Assembly: GCF_001886195.1 (NCBI RefSeq)
Contig: NZ_JXLB01000007.1
Location: 1-64,000 of the forward strand
Length of the DNA: 64,000 nucleotides
Direction: 5' to 3'
DNA from: Enterococcus ratti
Lineage (GTDB): Bacteria > Bacillota > Bacilli > Lactobacillales > Enterococcaceae
Position numbers and translations under genes: made by a program. Below, in pieces: positions 48,952 through 58,874 of the stretch. Below the pieces are notes generated by a model. It was given only the letters and a program-made list of their open reading frames with translations. It had not been told where the DNA came from and searched no databases. The first letter of the stretch is position 1; each line of letters begins with the position of its first letter.

Positions 48952-49326
48952 ATGTTTACTGATGAAATGAAAATTATGCTATATGTGGATGATGTACAAG
49001 CAAACGCTGCTTTTTGGATTGCGATAGGGTTTACAGAATTAGACAGACAAGAAATAGACGGCACATTGGTTATTGAAATTGCATCGTCTGCCAATGCTTC
49101 AACGTCTTTGCTTTTATATGATCGAGAATTTATTGAACAACATTCACCGGAAGTTGTTGGAAATACTCCTTCATTAATGTTTTATAGCAATCATATTTTT
49201 GAACTCTACAAAAAATTACAAGATCAAGGAACTATACTTGGTGAATTGGTGCAATTGGAAAATGAATATGTCTTTAATTTTGCAGATCCCGATGGAAATT
49301 ATTTTGCAGTTACTGGTAGAAAATAG
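48952..49326 (+). CDS. VOC/glyoxalase superfamily protein
   Basis: 124 aa, one vicinal-oxygen-chelate domain with two beta-alpha-beta-beta-beta units: KIMLYVDDVQANAAFWIAIGFTE at the start and YVFNFADPDGNYFAVTGRK at the end. Family metal ligands (His/Glu) are not clear, so it may bind a ligand and not catalyse. Substrate unknown; bleomycin or glyoxalase labels would be guesses. ATG 48952 lies 7 nt after AGGAGG; the upstream in-frame start at 48922 has no RBS. Confidence 0.85.
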   Translation: MFTDEMKIMLYVDDVQANAAFWIAIGFTELDRQEIDGTLVIEIASSANASTSLLLYDREFIEQHSPEVVGNTPSLMFYSNHIFELYKKLQDQGTILGELVQLENEYVFNFADPDGNYFAVTGRK

Positions 49327-49336
49327 AAATAAAAAG

Positions 49337-49358
49337 CGGAGATCGGTCTCTTTTTTTA
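49337..49358 (+). terminator. Short terminator of the VOC gene
   Basis: GGAGA-TCGG-TCTCT stem-loop followed by TTTTTT, right after the stop codon. Confidence 0.65.
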
Positions 49359-49517
49359 ATGATTTTAACGGCAAAAATGAGATTTATTTATATAATATAA
49401 ATATAGTTATATTGTGTAAATAAACTCTTTTGAATAAAATTACACAAGCAAAAAGATCGTCAACACCCTCTTTCTTTTTTATACTATATTTTAAGCAAAA
49501 GAAGGAAGGAAATAAAA

Positions 49518-50456
49518 ATGAATTATCAAGTATTACTTTATTATAATTATACATTCATTGACGATCCGGAGCAATTTGCAAAAGCACATCTAACTTTTTG
49601 TCACTCACTGAATTTAAAAGGACGAATATTGGTAGCTAAAGAAGGAATCAATGGAACCTTATCAGGAAAAACTGAAGATACTGAAAAATATATGGAAATG
49701 ATGCAAAACGATGCGCGCTTTTCCGATACTTTTTTCAAAATTGATGCCAGTGAAGGTCATGCCTTCAAAAAAATGTTTGTTCGTCCCCGTTCTGAGCTGG
49801 TTTCGTTGAAGTTAGCGGAGGATATCGATCCCAATGAATTAACGGGAAATTATCTTTCACCAAAAGAATTTAAAGAAGCAATCTTAGATGAGGAAACCGT
49901 TGTAATTGATGCAAGAAATGATTATGAATATGATCTTGGTCATTTTCGTGGAGCTGTGCGTCCTGAGATACGTAGTTTTAGAGAATTACCACAATGGATT
50001 TGTGACCATAAGGACGAATTTATGGACAAACGGGTGGTCACCTACTGCACTGGAGGAATTCGGTGTGAAAAATTTTCGGGCTGGCTATTACGAGAAGGGT
50101 TTAAAGACGTTGGCCAGCTTCACGGTGGAATTGCAACTTATGGGAAAGATCCTGATGTTCGAGGAGAATTATGGGATGGGAAAATGTATGTATTTGATGA
50201 ACGAGTAGCAGTTGAAATTAATCAGGTGGATAAAAGGATTGTCGGAAAAGATTGGTTTGATGGTACTCCTTGTGAGCGTTACATCAATTGCGCAAATCCT
50301 GAATGCAACCGCCAATTTCTAACATCACTTGAAAATGAAAAAAAGTATCTAGGCTGTTGTTCGGCACAATGCGTTCAACACCCTCAAAACCGCTATCTTA
50401 AGGAACATCATGTATCTGATGAAAAAATAAAAGAAACGCTCGCGTCTTTTCTTTAA
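49518..50456 (+). CDS. trhO: tRNA uridine-34 hydroxylase TrhO (rhodanese family)
   Basis: Adds the 5-hydroxyl group to wobble U34 of certain tRNAs using oxygen. 312 aa. The N-terminal domain (1-95) is acylphosphatase-like. The rhodanese domain (about 125-225) has active Cys177 in [10 protein letters not shown]. The C-terminal Cys-rich part ([26 protein letters not shown]) is typical of the long form. RBS GAAGGAAGG. Single gene, ending at a bidirectional terminator. Confidence 0.93.
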   Translation: MNYQVLLYYNYTFIDDPEQFAKAHLTFCHSLNLKGRILVAKEGINGTLSGKTEDTEKYMEMMQNDARFSDTFFKIDASEGHAFKKMFVRPRSELVSLKLAEDIDPNELTGNYLSPKEFKEAILDEETVVIDARNDYEYDLGHFRGAVRPEIRSFRELPQWICDHKDEFMDKRVVTYCTGGIRCEKFSGWLLREGFKDVGQLHGGIATYGKDPDVRGELWDGKMYVFDERVAVEINQVDKRIVGKDWFDGTPCERYINCANPECNRQFLTSLENEKKYLGCCSAQCVQHPQNRYLKEHHVSDEKIKETLASFL

Positions 50457-50490
50457 AGCTTTTAAATAAACATTAAATAAGCATCACCTA

Positions 50491-50552
50491 AAAAACCTCA
50501 ACCTAACAAAAAAAATACACACTATGTTTTATTGCTAGGTTGAGGTTTATCA
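50491..50552. terminator. Terminator after trhO
   Basis: ACCTCAACCTA pairs with TAGGTTGAGGT across a 35-nt A/T-rich loop; A-run before and TTTAT after. Confidence 0.7.
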
Positions 50553-50994
50553 TAAATGATAAAGAGAATGAAAGAAATACAATTTGATATTTTTTACATG
50601 TCTTCGAACATTCAGTTTATTTTTACATATAATAAATTTTTTTCGAGAATAAGCTAGATAATTAAATGAATAGTTGTTATTTAACCATCTAGCTTTTATG
50701 GTCACTGCTATCGTGAGTTTTTTTTAATCAAATGTTTATGAATTAATCGAGAACACTCGCGACTTTAGTTATGTAAACGTCTGTTAAAATTTTTAAGAAG
50801 TGTTTTTTGTATGTCGAAAATCCATTATGGACGTGGTTACGTCTATTCAGTATCCACTTATTTGGTTGCCCCTGCTTTTTATTAAATCCTTATTTGTTAT
50901 TTTTTGCACAACAGGTTAAACTTTTAGATAAAGACGGAGTGTTTATAGCTGGTTTAAAATTGAGTTGAACAATGAGAAAAAGGAGGCAAAAAGG
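50553..50994. other. Long intergenic region before the phosphatase gene
   Basis: About 440 bp. One hairpin is clear: AAGCTAGAT (about 50652) with ATCTAGCTT (about 50688), and inner ATTAAAT / ATTTAA arms, followed by TTAT. It might end a small RNA, but no promoter or partner is seen. A 24-codon frame from ATG 50811 has no RBS. Confidence 0.4.
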
Positions 50995-51723
50995 ATGAAA
51001 ACAATGATTTATGCTATCGGAGACGTACATGGAAAATATGAACTTTTTGAAAAATTAATAAAAGAATACGATCCTAAAATCCATCAATTAATTTTACTAG
51101 GAGATTTAAATGATCGAGGACCAAAAACAAAAGAATGCTGGTTATTGGGAATGAGATTAGTTAAAGAAACAGGAGCCATTTACCTTCGAGGCAATCACGA
51201 AGAATATTTTCTGCAATTTCTTCAAAATCCTGAAGCTTGGTATGAATCGTATCTAATTAACGGCGGGAAAGAAACATTTGCGAGTCTCTTGCATCCCGGA
51301 GCTGTCGAAGAATATTCTCCAACTGAAATGGCTCTAATGATTCGCTCAAGGTACGGCGAGCTAGTGGATTTTTTATGTGAACGTCCTCTTTACTATGAAT
51401 GGAAAAATTATTTGTTTGTTCATGCTGGCGTAGATTTAACTAAAAAAGATTGGCGACAAACAAGTTCTAGAGACTTTATTTGGATTCGTGAACCTTTTCT
51501 TGAGGGAAAAAATCAGACGGGAAAAATCATTGTATTTGGTCATACGATCACCCCTTTGCTACATGGCGACATGCAGACAACTGATTTGTGGTTTAGCGAT
51601 AATAAAATTGGCATAGATGGTGGTGCAGTGTTTGGCGGATCCATTCATGGGGTTATTTTCGATGAAAAAGGGATTGTTCAAGATATTGAATATCAAAATA
51701 ATGACGGTGAATGGATAGGATAA
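50995..51723 (+). CDS. Serine/threonine protein phosphatase-like metallophosphoesterase
   Basis: 242 aa of the PPP/PrpA type. Di-metal motifs in order: YAIGDVHGKYE (Asp10, His12), LLGDLNDRGPK, YLRGNHEEYF, then VHAGVDL and FGHTIT. These are the ligands of protein phosphatase 1/2A-like and bacterial PrpA/PrpE enzymes, so dephosphorylation of proteins or Ap4A-like dinucleotides is possible. ATG 50995 lies 8 nt after AAGGAGG; an in-frame TTG at 50965 is rejected. Single gene. Confidence 0.9.
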   Translation: MKTMIYAIGDVHGKYELFEKLIKEYDPKIHQLILLGDLNDRGPKTKECWLLGMRLVKETGAIYLRGNHEEYFLQFLQNPEAWYESYLINGGKETFASLLHPGAVEEYSPTEMALMIRSRYGELVDFLCERPLYYEWKNYLFVHAGVDLTKKDWRQTSSRDFIWIREPFLEGKNQTGKIIVFGHTITPLLHGDMQTTDLWFSDNKIGIDGGAVFGGSIHGVIFDEKGIVQDIEYQNNDGEWIG

Positions 51724-52240
51724 AAATGAAAAATCTGATTCGTTCAATGCTTTGTTTTTAGCCAATGATAAATTGAACATGTTGCTGGTAATGTGTTTCA
51801 AAAGGAAGAACCTTATAAGACGTCGAACATAAAAGAAATGAAAGACTAAAATAGCAGAAATTTCATATGAAAAATTTTGCTAATTATAAAATAACTTCTA
51901 CGTATTTAGTCTTGTGCGCATGGGTGTGATGAATGTTCCATTTTAAAAAGGTACTTAGAAAAATCAATGTGAGTGATTACTTTTGGTTTTTGAGAAATGG
52001 TTTACTTGTAACTTTTATTTTTTATAAAAGAATGAGAAAAAGTAATAATAATAGAAAGTGAATGAATCAGTTTTTTCAAGTATAGTTAACTGCTTAAGCT
52101 ATTTTCTTCATTTGAAGTTTTTATCTAGTTATTTGTTTTTAGAAAATATGATAAAATAGATAGGAGTTATTTGCCAATCATTCTTAAAAGTGTCTTTTGT
52201 CTTTAACAAGAATGAGTTTTATTGAAAAAGGAGCATATTG
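51724..52240. other. Long intergenic region before tex
   Basis: About 515 bp, AT-rich. No terminator after the phosphatase gene is convincing. A possible 42-codon membrane-type frame at 51933-52061 has no good RBS and is not called. TATGATAAAAT at about 52147 could be the tex -10 region. Confidence 0.4.
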
Positions 52241-54427
52241 ATGACAGAAAAATTAAATCAAACGATTATACAATTGGTTCAAAAAGAACGAGTGGAATAC
52301 TCTTCCAAACAGTTGACAGCAGTCTTAAACTTATTGAACGAAGGAAATACTGTTCCTTTTATTGCACGTTATCGAAAAGAAATGACCGGCAGTTTAGATG
52401 AAGTACAAATCCGGCAAATTGAAGAACGTTACATGTATCTTGAAAATTTGGAAAAAAGAAAACAAGAAGTTATCCGTTTGATTGATGAACAAGAAAAATT
52501 GACGCCTGAATTAGAAAAAGACATCACTTTAGCAGTAAAAATGCAGCAAGTAGAAGATTTGTATCGTCCATACAAACAAAAACGTAGAACCAAAGCCACG
52601 ATTGCCAAAGAAAAAGGTCTAGAACCTTTAGCAAAATGGTTACGTCAATTGACAGACGGAAACGTTCAAGAAGAAGCCAAAAAATACATCAGCAAAGAAA
52701 AAGAAGTATCTACTATTGAAGAAGCTTTGCAAGGAGCCCATGAGATTCTTGCAGAAGAAATTAGTGACAATGCACAATACCGTACATGGATTCGTTCATA
52801 TACTTATAATAAAGGCTCATATGTTAGTGTGGTTAAAAAGAAAGAACTTGATGAAAAAGCGGTGTATGAAATGTACTACGATTTTTCAGAACCTGTGCAT
52901 AAAATTGTTTCTCATCGAATCTTAGCAACAAACCGTGGTGAAAAAGAAGGAATTTTAAAAGTATCACTGCAAGTAGAAGAAAAACCTATTTTTGCTTATT
53001 TGGACCGGCATTTAATCACCAATGACGCTTCTTTAGCAGCACCATTTATCAGAGCTGCTTATCAAGATAGTTACAAACGATTTATCCAGCCAGCAATTGA
53101 GCGAGAAGTTCGCAATGAATTGACAGAAAAAGCCGATGAACAAGCTATTGCACTTTTTGGTGAAAATTTAAGAAATTTATTGTTACAGCCTCCTTTAAAA
53201 GGAAAAGTAGTTTTAGGTTTTGATCCAGCATACCGTACAGGCTGCAAATTAGCGGTAGTAGATGAAACAGGAAAAGTTTTAGCCATTGAAGTCATCTATC
53301 CTCACAAACCAGCTTCTAAAGTAAAGCGTGAAGCAGCAGGATCGGTATTTGTTCAGCTAATTAATCATTATCAAGTAGACACGGTGGCAATTGGAAATGG
53401 TACAGCTAGTCGTGAATCGGAACAATTTGTGGCAGAACAATTGAAATCTGTCGACCATAAAGCTTATTATGCCATTGTCAATGAAGCAGGGGCTTCTGTA
53501 TATTCTGCTAGTGATATTGCACGCCAAGAATTTCCTACCTTTCAGGTAGAAGAAAGAAGTGCTGTATCCATTGCACGCCGCTTACAAGACCCATTAGCAG
53601 AATTAGTGAAAATTGATCCAAAAGCCGTCGGCGTAGGACAGTATCAACATGACGTTTCGCAAAAACGTTTAGCAGAGCAATTGAAGTTTGTGGTAGAAAC
53701 TGTAGTGAATCAAGTAGGTGTAGATGTCAATACCGCAAGTCCGCAATTATTACAGCACGTTTCAGGATTAAATAAAACGACTGCTCAAAATATTGTGACC
53801 TATCGTGAAGAAAATGGTGCTTTTGAGACCCGCGTGCAATTAAAAAAAGTACCGCGCTTAGGACCAAAAGCCTATGAGCAGGCCATCGGGTTTTTACGTG
53901 TGCCGGCAGGCAAACATATTTTGGATAATACAGGGATTCATCCGGAAAGTTACAATATTGCTAAAGAAATTTTGAAGATGAATGGGTTATCTGAAAAAGA
54001 ACTAGGTAAAAAAGAAGCAGCTGTCATCCTCTCTCATTTGTCTCCTACAAATTTAGCAAAAAAATTATCCATTGGTGAAGAAACGTTAGCTGATATCATC
54101 GAAGGGTTAATTCGACCGGGAAGAGACATGCGTGAGGAAATGCCCGCTCCTTTGTTACGTGCAGATGTATTAAGTATGGAAGATTTGAAATCGGGAATGG
54201 AACTTAAAGGAACGGTACGCAATGTAATTGATTTTGGTGCTTTTATAGATATTGGAGTAAAACAAGATGGATTAGTACACCTTTCTAAATTAAGTAAGAA
54301 ATTTGTCAAACATCCAACGGATGTTGTCTCAGTAGGAGATGTAGTAACTGTCTGGATTGAAGCAGTTGATGTGAATAAAGGAAGAATTAGTTTAACCATG
54401 CTTTCTCCTTACGAGGCCAAAAAGTGA
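52241..54427 (+). CDS. tex: Tex-family RNA-binding transcription accessory protein
   Basis: 728 aa. N-terminal helical Tex domain, a YqgF/RNase-H-like fold (about 325-450, VLGFDPAYRTGCKLAVVD), tandem helix-hairpin-helix (about 500-560, VGVDVNTASPQLLQHVSGL and VPRLGPKAYEQAIGFLRV), and a C-terminal S1 RNA-binding domain (about 650-725, GMELKGTVRNVIDFGAFIDIG). Binds nucleic acid and affects transcription. An in-frame TTG at 52238 precedes ATG 52241; RBS AAAGGAG at good distance for the ATG. Overlaps sprT by 4 nt. Confidence 0.96.
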   Translation: MTEKLNQTIIQLVQKERVEYSSKQLTAVLNLLNEGNTVPFIARYRKEMTGSLDEVQIRQIEERYMYLENLEKRKQEVIRLIDEQEKLTPELEKDITLAVKMQQVEDLYRPYKQKRRTKATIAKEKGLEPLAKWLRQLTDGNVQEEAKKYISKEKEVSTIEEALQGAHEILAEEISDNAQYRTWIRSYTYNKGSYVSVVKKKELDEKAVYEMYYDFSEPVHKIVSHRILATNRGEKEGILKVSLQVEEKPIFAYLDRHLITNDASLAAPFIRAAYQDSYKRFIQPAIEREVRNELTEKADEQAIALFGENLRNLLLQPPLKGKVVLGFDPAYRTGCKLAVVDETGKVLAIEVIYPHKPASKVKREAAGSVFVQLINHYQVDTVAIGNGTASRESEQFVAEQLKSVDHKAYYAIVNEAGASVYSASDIARQEFPTFQVEERSAVSIARRLQDPLAELVKIDPKAVGVGQYQHDVSQKRLAEQLKFVVETVVNQVGVDVNTASPQLLQHVSGLNKTTAQNIVTYREENGAFETRVQLKKVPRLGPKAYEQAIGFLRVPAGKHILDNTGIHPESYNIAKEILKMNGLSEKELGKKEAAVILSHLSPTNLAKKLSIGEETLADIIEGLIRPGRDMREEMPAPLLRADVLSMEDLKSGMELKGTVRNVIDFGAFIDIGVKQDGLVHLSKLSKKFVKHPTDVVSVGDVVTVWIEAVDVNKGRISLTMLSPYEAKK

Positions 54428-54888
54428 CACAAGAAGAATTACAGCAGCTTGTTGAAAATATCTCACTTGAGAGCTTTTCTTTACCCTTCAAACATCAAGC
54501 AATATTTAATCCGCGTTTACGAACGACAGGCGGACGCTATCATTTGACGGATCATCACTTAGATTTCAATCCTAAAATGTTTCGTGAAATAGATGAAGCA
54601 ACGAGAGCAGGAATCATAAAACACGAGCTTTGCCACTATCATTTGCATTTGTCAAATAGAGGGTACCGTCATAAAGATGCAGAGTTTAAAACTCTTTTGA
54701 AAAAAACCGGAGGACTTCGCTATGCTCCCGTTCTTTCTTCGGAAAAAGCAAGCAAAATTGAATGCTACCAATGTCAGAATTGTTCGACTACATTTTATCG
54801 CAAGCGTAAAATTAATACGGATCGCTGTGTATGTGGAAAATGCCGTGGTAAATTAATCAGGAAGCAGCCAAATCATCTGTTAATTTGA
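54424..54888 (+). CDS. SprT-like zinc metalloprotein
   Basis: 154 aa. The HExxH motif KHELCHYHLH (His67, Glu68, His71) is the metal and catalytic site. A C-terminal zinc ribbon has CYQCQNC and CVCGKCRGKL. SprT/Spartan-like proteins are DNA-linked protease relatives; bacterial members of this size (YdeK/SprT-like) have no proven role. Start is GTG 54424, in the tex stop (GTGA overlap), so it is translated from the tex mRNA. Confidence 0.9.
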   Translation: MTQEELQQLVENISLESFSLPFKHQAIFNPRLRTTGGRYHLTDHHLDFNPKMFREIDEATRAGIIKHELCHYHLHLSNRGYRHKDAEFKTLLKKTGGLRYAPVLSSEKASKIECYQCQNCSTTFYRKRKINTDRCVCGKCRGKLIRKQPNHLLI

Positions 54889-54934
54889 ATCTTCTTTATT
54901 AAACTGCTAGGAATAAAAAAGGAGGAAAAAGTAA

Positions 54935-55693
54935 TTGACAAATCAAGTTGAACAGTTAAAGGATTGGAATTGTTTGCTGTCTTTTTTAGCGGCTGCAGAT
55001 GAAAAAATTTTCAAGTCTGCACCATTAGTGATATTAGCTGGGAATTGCTTACCAATTTTAGCAGATAAAGCAGCAAAACTTTGTTTGAATGGTCAAGTCG
55101 AACAGATTTTTCTAGTAGGTGGAATTGGTCATGCCACTTCGTTTTTGCGTCAGAATTTTGCAAAGCAAGGTTTTTTATTTGATACTACAGTAAGTGAGAG
55201 TGAGATGTATTTTCGTTATTTAAGAGACAAGTATTATATTTCTGAAGAAAAATTTATTTTAGAGACGAAATCGACGAACTCAGGAGAAAATGCGCAAAAT
55301 GCTTTAGATATTCTTCGCTCTAAAGGAAAAGTACCTGAGTGTATTTTTATAATGAATGATCCAACTTTGCAACGACGAACAAGAGCTACGTTTGAGAAAG
55401 TTTGGCAAGAAGAAAATGTTAAATGGTTCAATTATGTTCCCATTATTCCTACCATTATTGAATTAGAAAAAACACTTCGTTTCTCTCAACCGGAACTAAA
55501 TGGTCAATGGCCAAAAGAATATTTTTATGCGCTAGTTTTAGGCGAAATGCTTCGTCTAAACGATGATGAAAACGGATATGGACCAAATGGAAAAAACTAT
55601 ATGAATCATGTGGAGATTCCACTAAATGTTTGGTCTGCTTATCAACGAATTTCTTCATCTGTTGCTGGGAAATTTTTACGTTCTTCTACCTGA
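54935..55693 (+). CDS. YdcF/DUF218 family protein
   Basis: 252 aa. The DUF218/YdcF-like alpha/beta domain has VILAGNCLPILAD, FLVGGIGHATSFLR, SEMYFRYLRD, LETKSTNSGENAQNALDIL, and IMNDPTLQRRTRATFEKV. The N-S-x-E-N stretch is the most conserved part. Family members bind SAM or act on cell-envelope precursors; function here is unknown. No membrane helix. TTG start 54935 behind AAGGAGG is the only option with an RBS. Same strand as sprT, 46 bp apart. Confidence 0.85.
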   Translation: MTNQVEQLKDWNCLLSFLAAADEKIFKSAPLVILAGNCLPILADKAAKLCLNGQVEQIFLVGGIGHATSFLRQNFAKQGFLFDTTVSESEMYFRYLRDKYYISEEKFILETKSTNSGENAQNALDILRSKGKVPECIFIMNDPTLQRRTRATFEKVWQEENVKWFNYVPIIPTIIELEKTLRFSQPELNGQWPKEYFYALVLGEMLRLNDDENGYGPNGKNYMNHVEIPLNVWSAYQRISSSVAGKFLRSST

Positions 55694-55869
55694 ATATAAC
55701 AGTTAGTGAAAGAAATATTTTTGACTTTTCTTATTTTATGCAACCTGTTTGTTTCATATTAAGGCTTTGAATATATTTGGTTGAAATTTTTCAAGGTTTA
55801 TATGATAATGAAAAACGTGTTGTAATAATAAATTAATCAATGGATGATATTTAAGAGAAGAGGATTCAA

Positions 55870-57204
55870 ATGGAAAATCGAAATAAAATGTACCATTTTG
55901 TCGGTATTAAAGGGTCAGGAATGAGCTCCTTAGCACTTGTTTTACATGAACAAGGATTGAATGTGCAAGGTTCAGATATTAAAAAGTATTTCTTTACTCA
56001 AAGAGATTTAGAAAAGGCCAACATCAAGATTATGCCTTTTGATGCAGAAAATGTTCAATTAGGAATGACTGTCATTGCTGGAAATGCTTTTTCAGATGCT
56101 CATGAAGAAATTCAAAGAGCAAAAGAACTAGGAGTAGAAGTGATTCGTTATCATGAGTTTATCGGTGATTTTATCCAAAATTATACAAGTATCGCTGTGA
56201 CGGGATCGCATGGGAAAACAAGCACGACAGGGTTGCTTTCCCATATGTTGGCAGGAATTCGTCCAACAAGCTATTTGATTGGTGATGGCACAGGGCATGG
56301 AGACCCTCAAGCTGAATTTTTTGCTTTTGAGGCTTGTGAATACCGCCGCCATTTCTTAGCGTATTCGCCTGATTATGTCATTATGACAAACATTGATTTT
56401 GATCATCCGGATTACTATACGAGTATCGATGATGTGTTTACAGCTTTTCAAACGATGGCAACGCAAGTCAAAAAAGCGATTTTTGCTTATGGTGACGATG
56501 TTTATTTAAGAAAGTTACAAGCAAATGTGCCGATTTATTACTATGGAGTTTCAAAAGAAGATGATATTCAGGCACGAAATATCGAACGTACAACAACAGG
56601 ATCGGCTTTTGATGTGTATCATCAAGACCAACTTATCGGTCATTTTACAGTTCCTGCTTTTGGTAAACATAACATTTTAAATGCCTTAGGAGTGATTGCT
56701 GTTGCTTATTTTGAAAACTTGGATCTTGAAGAAGTAGCCAAAGAGATGTTGACTTTTCCGGGTGTTAAACGTCGTTTTAGCGAAAAAATAGTTGCTGATA
56801 TGACCGTCGTTGATGATTATGCGCATCATCCTGCTGAAATTAAAGCCACGATTGATGGTGCTCGTCAAAAGTATCCGGATAAAGAAATTATTGCCGTTTT
56901 TCAACCGCATACTTTCACACGGACTATTGCTTTGATGGACGAGTTTGCTGAAGCGCTTGATTTAGCAGATAGAGTTTATTTGTGTGATATTTTTGGATCT
57001 GCGCGTGAAAAACAAGGGGATGTAAAAATTGAAGATTTGGGAGAGAAAATTAAAAAAGGCGGTCAAGTACTCAAAGAGGACAATGTTTCACCGCTGCTTG
57101 ATTTTCACAACGCGGTAGTGATTTTTATGGGAGCGGGAGACGTACAAAAATTTGAACAGGCTTATGAAAAATTATTAAGCAATACAACGAAGAATGTATT
57201 ATAA
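55870..57204 (+). CDS. murC: UDP-N-acetylmuramate-L-alanine ligase
   Basis: Adds L-Ala to UDP-MurNAc in the cytosolic part of peptidoglycan synthesis. 444 aa. N-terminal Rossmann [18 protein letters not shown]-loop TGSHGKTST (111-119), [10 protein letters not shown] and the Mur-ligase C-terminal domain with [13 protein letters not shown] and FQPHTFTRT. Length and motifs match MurC over MurD, MurE or MurF. RBS is GAGAAGAGG. Its own transcription unit with a strong terminator. Confidence 0.97.
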   Translation: MENRNKMYHFVGIKGSGMSSLALVLHEQGLNVQGSDIKKYFFTQRDLEKANIKIMPFDAENVQLGMTVIAGNAFSDAHEEIQRAKELGVEVIRYHEFIGDFIQNYTSIAVTGSHGKTSTTGLLSHMLAGIRPTSYLIGDGTGHGDPQAEFFAFEACEYRRHFLAYSPDYVIMTNIDFDHPDYYTSIDDVFTAFQTMATQVKKAIFAYGDDVYLRKLQANVPIYYYGVSKEDDIQARNIERTTTGSAFDVYHQDQLIGHFTVPAFGKHNILNALGVIAVAYFENLDLEEVAKEMLTFPGVKRRFSEKIVADMTVVDDYAHHPAEIKATIDGARQKYPDKEIIAVFQPHTFTRTIALMDEFAEALDLADRVYLCDIFGSAREKQGDVKIEDLGEKIKKGGQVLKEDNVSPLLDFHNAVVIFMGAGDVQKFEQAYEKLLSNTTKNVL

Positions 57205-57235
57205 ATTACTTGCTAGATTTTTTATTTAATGTATG

Positions 57236-57283
57236 ACCTCTATTTTGTTAAAGTGCTGACTTAACAAAATAGAGGTTTTTTAG
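57236..57283 (+). terminator. Terminator of murC
   Basis: ACCTCTATTTTGTTAA pairs perfectly with TTAACAAAATAGAGGT around AGTGCTGAC, then TTTTT. Confidence 0.92.
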
Positions 57284-57351
57284 AAAAAGAACAATCAAAA
57301 ATCTACTGTCGTTCATTTCTGTCGTTAAATGAATAATTCAATGAATGACAC

Positions 57352-57379
57352 TTGCCTTTTTAGGGGGTTTTGGTACAAT
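57352..57379 (+). promoter_or_regulatory. Promoter of the MaoC-like/BI-1 operon
   Basis: TTGCCT (57352-57357), 16 bp, TACAAT (57374-57379) with TGG just before it; 37 bp before the TTG start. Confidence 0.55.
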
Positions 57380-57416
57380 GTAAAGTGATTAATCTATAAA
57401 CTGGAGGGTTACTAAC

Positions 57417-57902
57417 TTGAATATAGGTAAACCGCGAAAATTGGGAAAAACAATCAACGAACTTGAGGAAGGAGACTCGTTGTCTTTAACAGAATCAATT
57501 GAAGATAATCAGTTATTATTGTATTTAGGAATGACGAATGATGCTAATCCTTTATACATCCAACATGATTTTGCTAAAAATACCGAATATCATCAACCAA
57601 TCGTTCCTTCGGTGATGTTAATGGGAATCATTACGAGTGCCATTTCAAAACATTTGCCGGGTCCGGGTTCTCATGTAGTCAATTTTTCTGTAAATTTTAT
57701 TGAACCAGTTTTCCATTATGAAACGTTGACTTTTCAGTTTGAGGTCATCAAAGTAGACAAAATGAAAAATGTAGTGACAATCTCAGTTGAAGCAGAAAAT
57801 AGTCAGGAACATCGAGTATTAGATGCAGTAGTGATGGTGCAGCCGCCGCTTGAATTAGAACGAGAGATTGTCCTAGAAAGTAAAGGTGAATCATATGAAT
57901 AA
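57417..57902 (+). CDS. MaoC-like hotdog-fold protein
   Basis: 161 aa, single hotdog domain. The hydratase-type signature is present: YLGMTNDANPLYIQHDFA with the Asp and His of the R-hydratase site, and VPSVMLMGIITSAISKHLPGPGS after it. It may act on enoyl-thioesters (R-specific hydration) or be a related thioesterase-like protein. No other fatty acid genes are near. Start TTG 57417 lies after GGAGGG; an ATG does not occur until the protein is well under way. Overlaps the next gene by 8 nt. Confidence 0.87.
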   Translation: MNIGKPRKLGKTINELEEGDSLSLTESIEDNQLLLYLGMTNDANPLYIQHDFAKNTEYHQPIVPSVMLMGIITSAISKHLPGPGSHVVNFSVNFIEPVFHYETLTFQFEVIKVDKMKNVVTISVEAENSQEHRVLDAVVMVQPPLELEREIVLESKGESYE

Positions 57903-58578
57903 TCAAAGAACTATCACAACCGGAATCAATCGTTTTTATGCAAAAGTTTACGGTTTTTTAGGTGGGGGTCTTGCGTTGAGTGCATTTGTCTCTTATCTGG
58001 CATTGCAAGTATTTCCTCTGCAAGTTTCTTCATTTATTAATAACTTTCCATTAGGTTTTATGGGGTTGTGGATTATTGAATTAGTTTTAGTTATTGTTCT
58101 TGGTGTAAAAGCTCAAAAGAATCCTAGTTTAGCAATCGGTGGGTTTATTGCTTACTCATTATTAAATGGATTGACTTTAGCAGTGACTTTAGCTATGTAT
58201 GATATTGGTAGTGTGACTAAAGCGTTTATCACAGCAACGGGGATGTTTATAGGAATGTCTGTTGTTGGTTTGGTAACGAAAAAAGACTTAAGTGGTGTCG
58301 GTCGAGCGGGTATGGCAGCGTCGATTGGCGTGATTGTTGCGATCCTTTTGAATGTGTTTATTTTAAAAAGTAGTGCGGTAGAATTGTTTATCTCCTTGCT
58401 TTTAGTAGTGATTTTTGCTGGAATCACGGCTTATGACAATCAAAAGATTCGTACGATCTACATGCAATCTAATGCAACAGCTCATAGCGGGATTGCTGTG
58501 TTTTTAGCTTTGCAGCTTTATCTTGATTTTATCAACTTATTCTTAGCTTTCTTAAGAATTTTTGGTAGAAATAACTAA
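57895..58578 (+). CDS. Bax inhibitor-1/YccA family membrane protein
   Basis: 227 aa with about seven membrane helices. Family marks: RFYAKVYGFLGGGLALSAFVSYLAL at the start, Asp in TAYDNQKIRTIY, and the end LYLDFINLFLAFLRIFGR. The homologue in Bacillus (YetJ) is a pH-sensitive calcium leak channel; the same role here is by family only. ATG 57895 lies 5-6 nt after AAAGGTGA; an in-frame GTG at 57886 is in the RBS. Co-transcribed with the MaoC-like gene. Confidence 0.92.
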   Translation: MNNQRTITTGINRFYAKVYGFLGGGLALSAFVSYLALQVFPLQVSSFINNFPLGFMGLWIIELVLVIVLGVKAQKNPSLAIGGFIAYSLLNGLTLAVTLAMYDIGSVTKAFITATGMFIGMSVVGLVTKKDLSGVGRAGMAASIGVIVAILLNVFILKSSAVELFISLLLVVIFAGITAYDNQKIRTIYMQSNATAHSGIAVFLALQLYLDFINLFLAFLRIFGRNN

Positions 58579-58613
58579 TTGTAGTAGTTAATTCAAACAA
58601 GTTTTTTAAGATA

Positions 58614-58785
58614 CTGGGACAGAAGTGTTTAACGCCGAGAAATAAGAAGGAATTTACGAAAATTATTTTTCAAATTTTTGTGAATTTCGGCTTATTTCCG
58701 AAGGAGTTGCTTCTATTCCTGTCATTTAACTGTTTTTAGAGCGTGAAGTAAAGTATCCTTTTACTCCATGCTCTGTTTTTGTTTT
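58614..58785 (+). repeat. Intergenic two-hairpin repeat, copy C (with insertion)
   Basis: After the BI-1 gene, same direction: TGGGACAGAAGTGTTTAAC, CCGAAGGAGTTGCTTC, TTTAACTGTTTTTA, then stem GAGCGTGAAGTAAA / TTTACTCCATGCTC and GTTTTTG. Compared with copy A, about 55 bp lie inserted in the first hairpin, forming their own stem (GAAATAAG / CTTATTTC, ACGAAAATT / AATTTTTGT). Confidence 0.75.
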
Positions 58786-58874
58786 ATAAATAGCAATTTT
58801 TCTGTTTTTCTTTTCGCTTTCCTAAGTATTCTTTGTTAGAATGGATAAGAACTTTATTGTAAGGAGTGAAGCAA

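Noticed and set aside
51933-52061. 42-codon frame with one hydrophobic stretch before tex
   Set aside because: No convincing ribosome site and no promoter; only the Lys/Arg tail looks protein-like.
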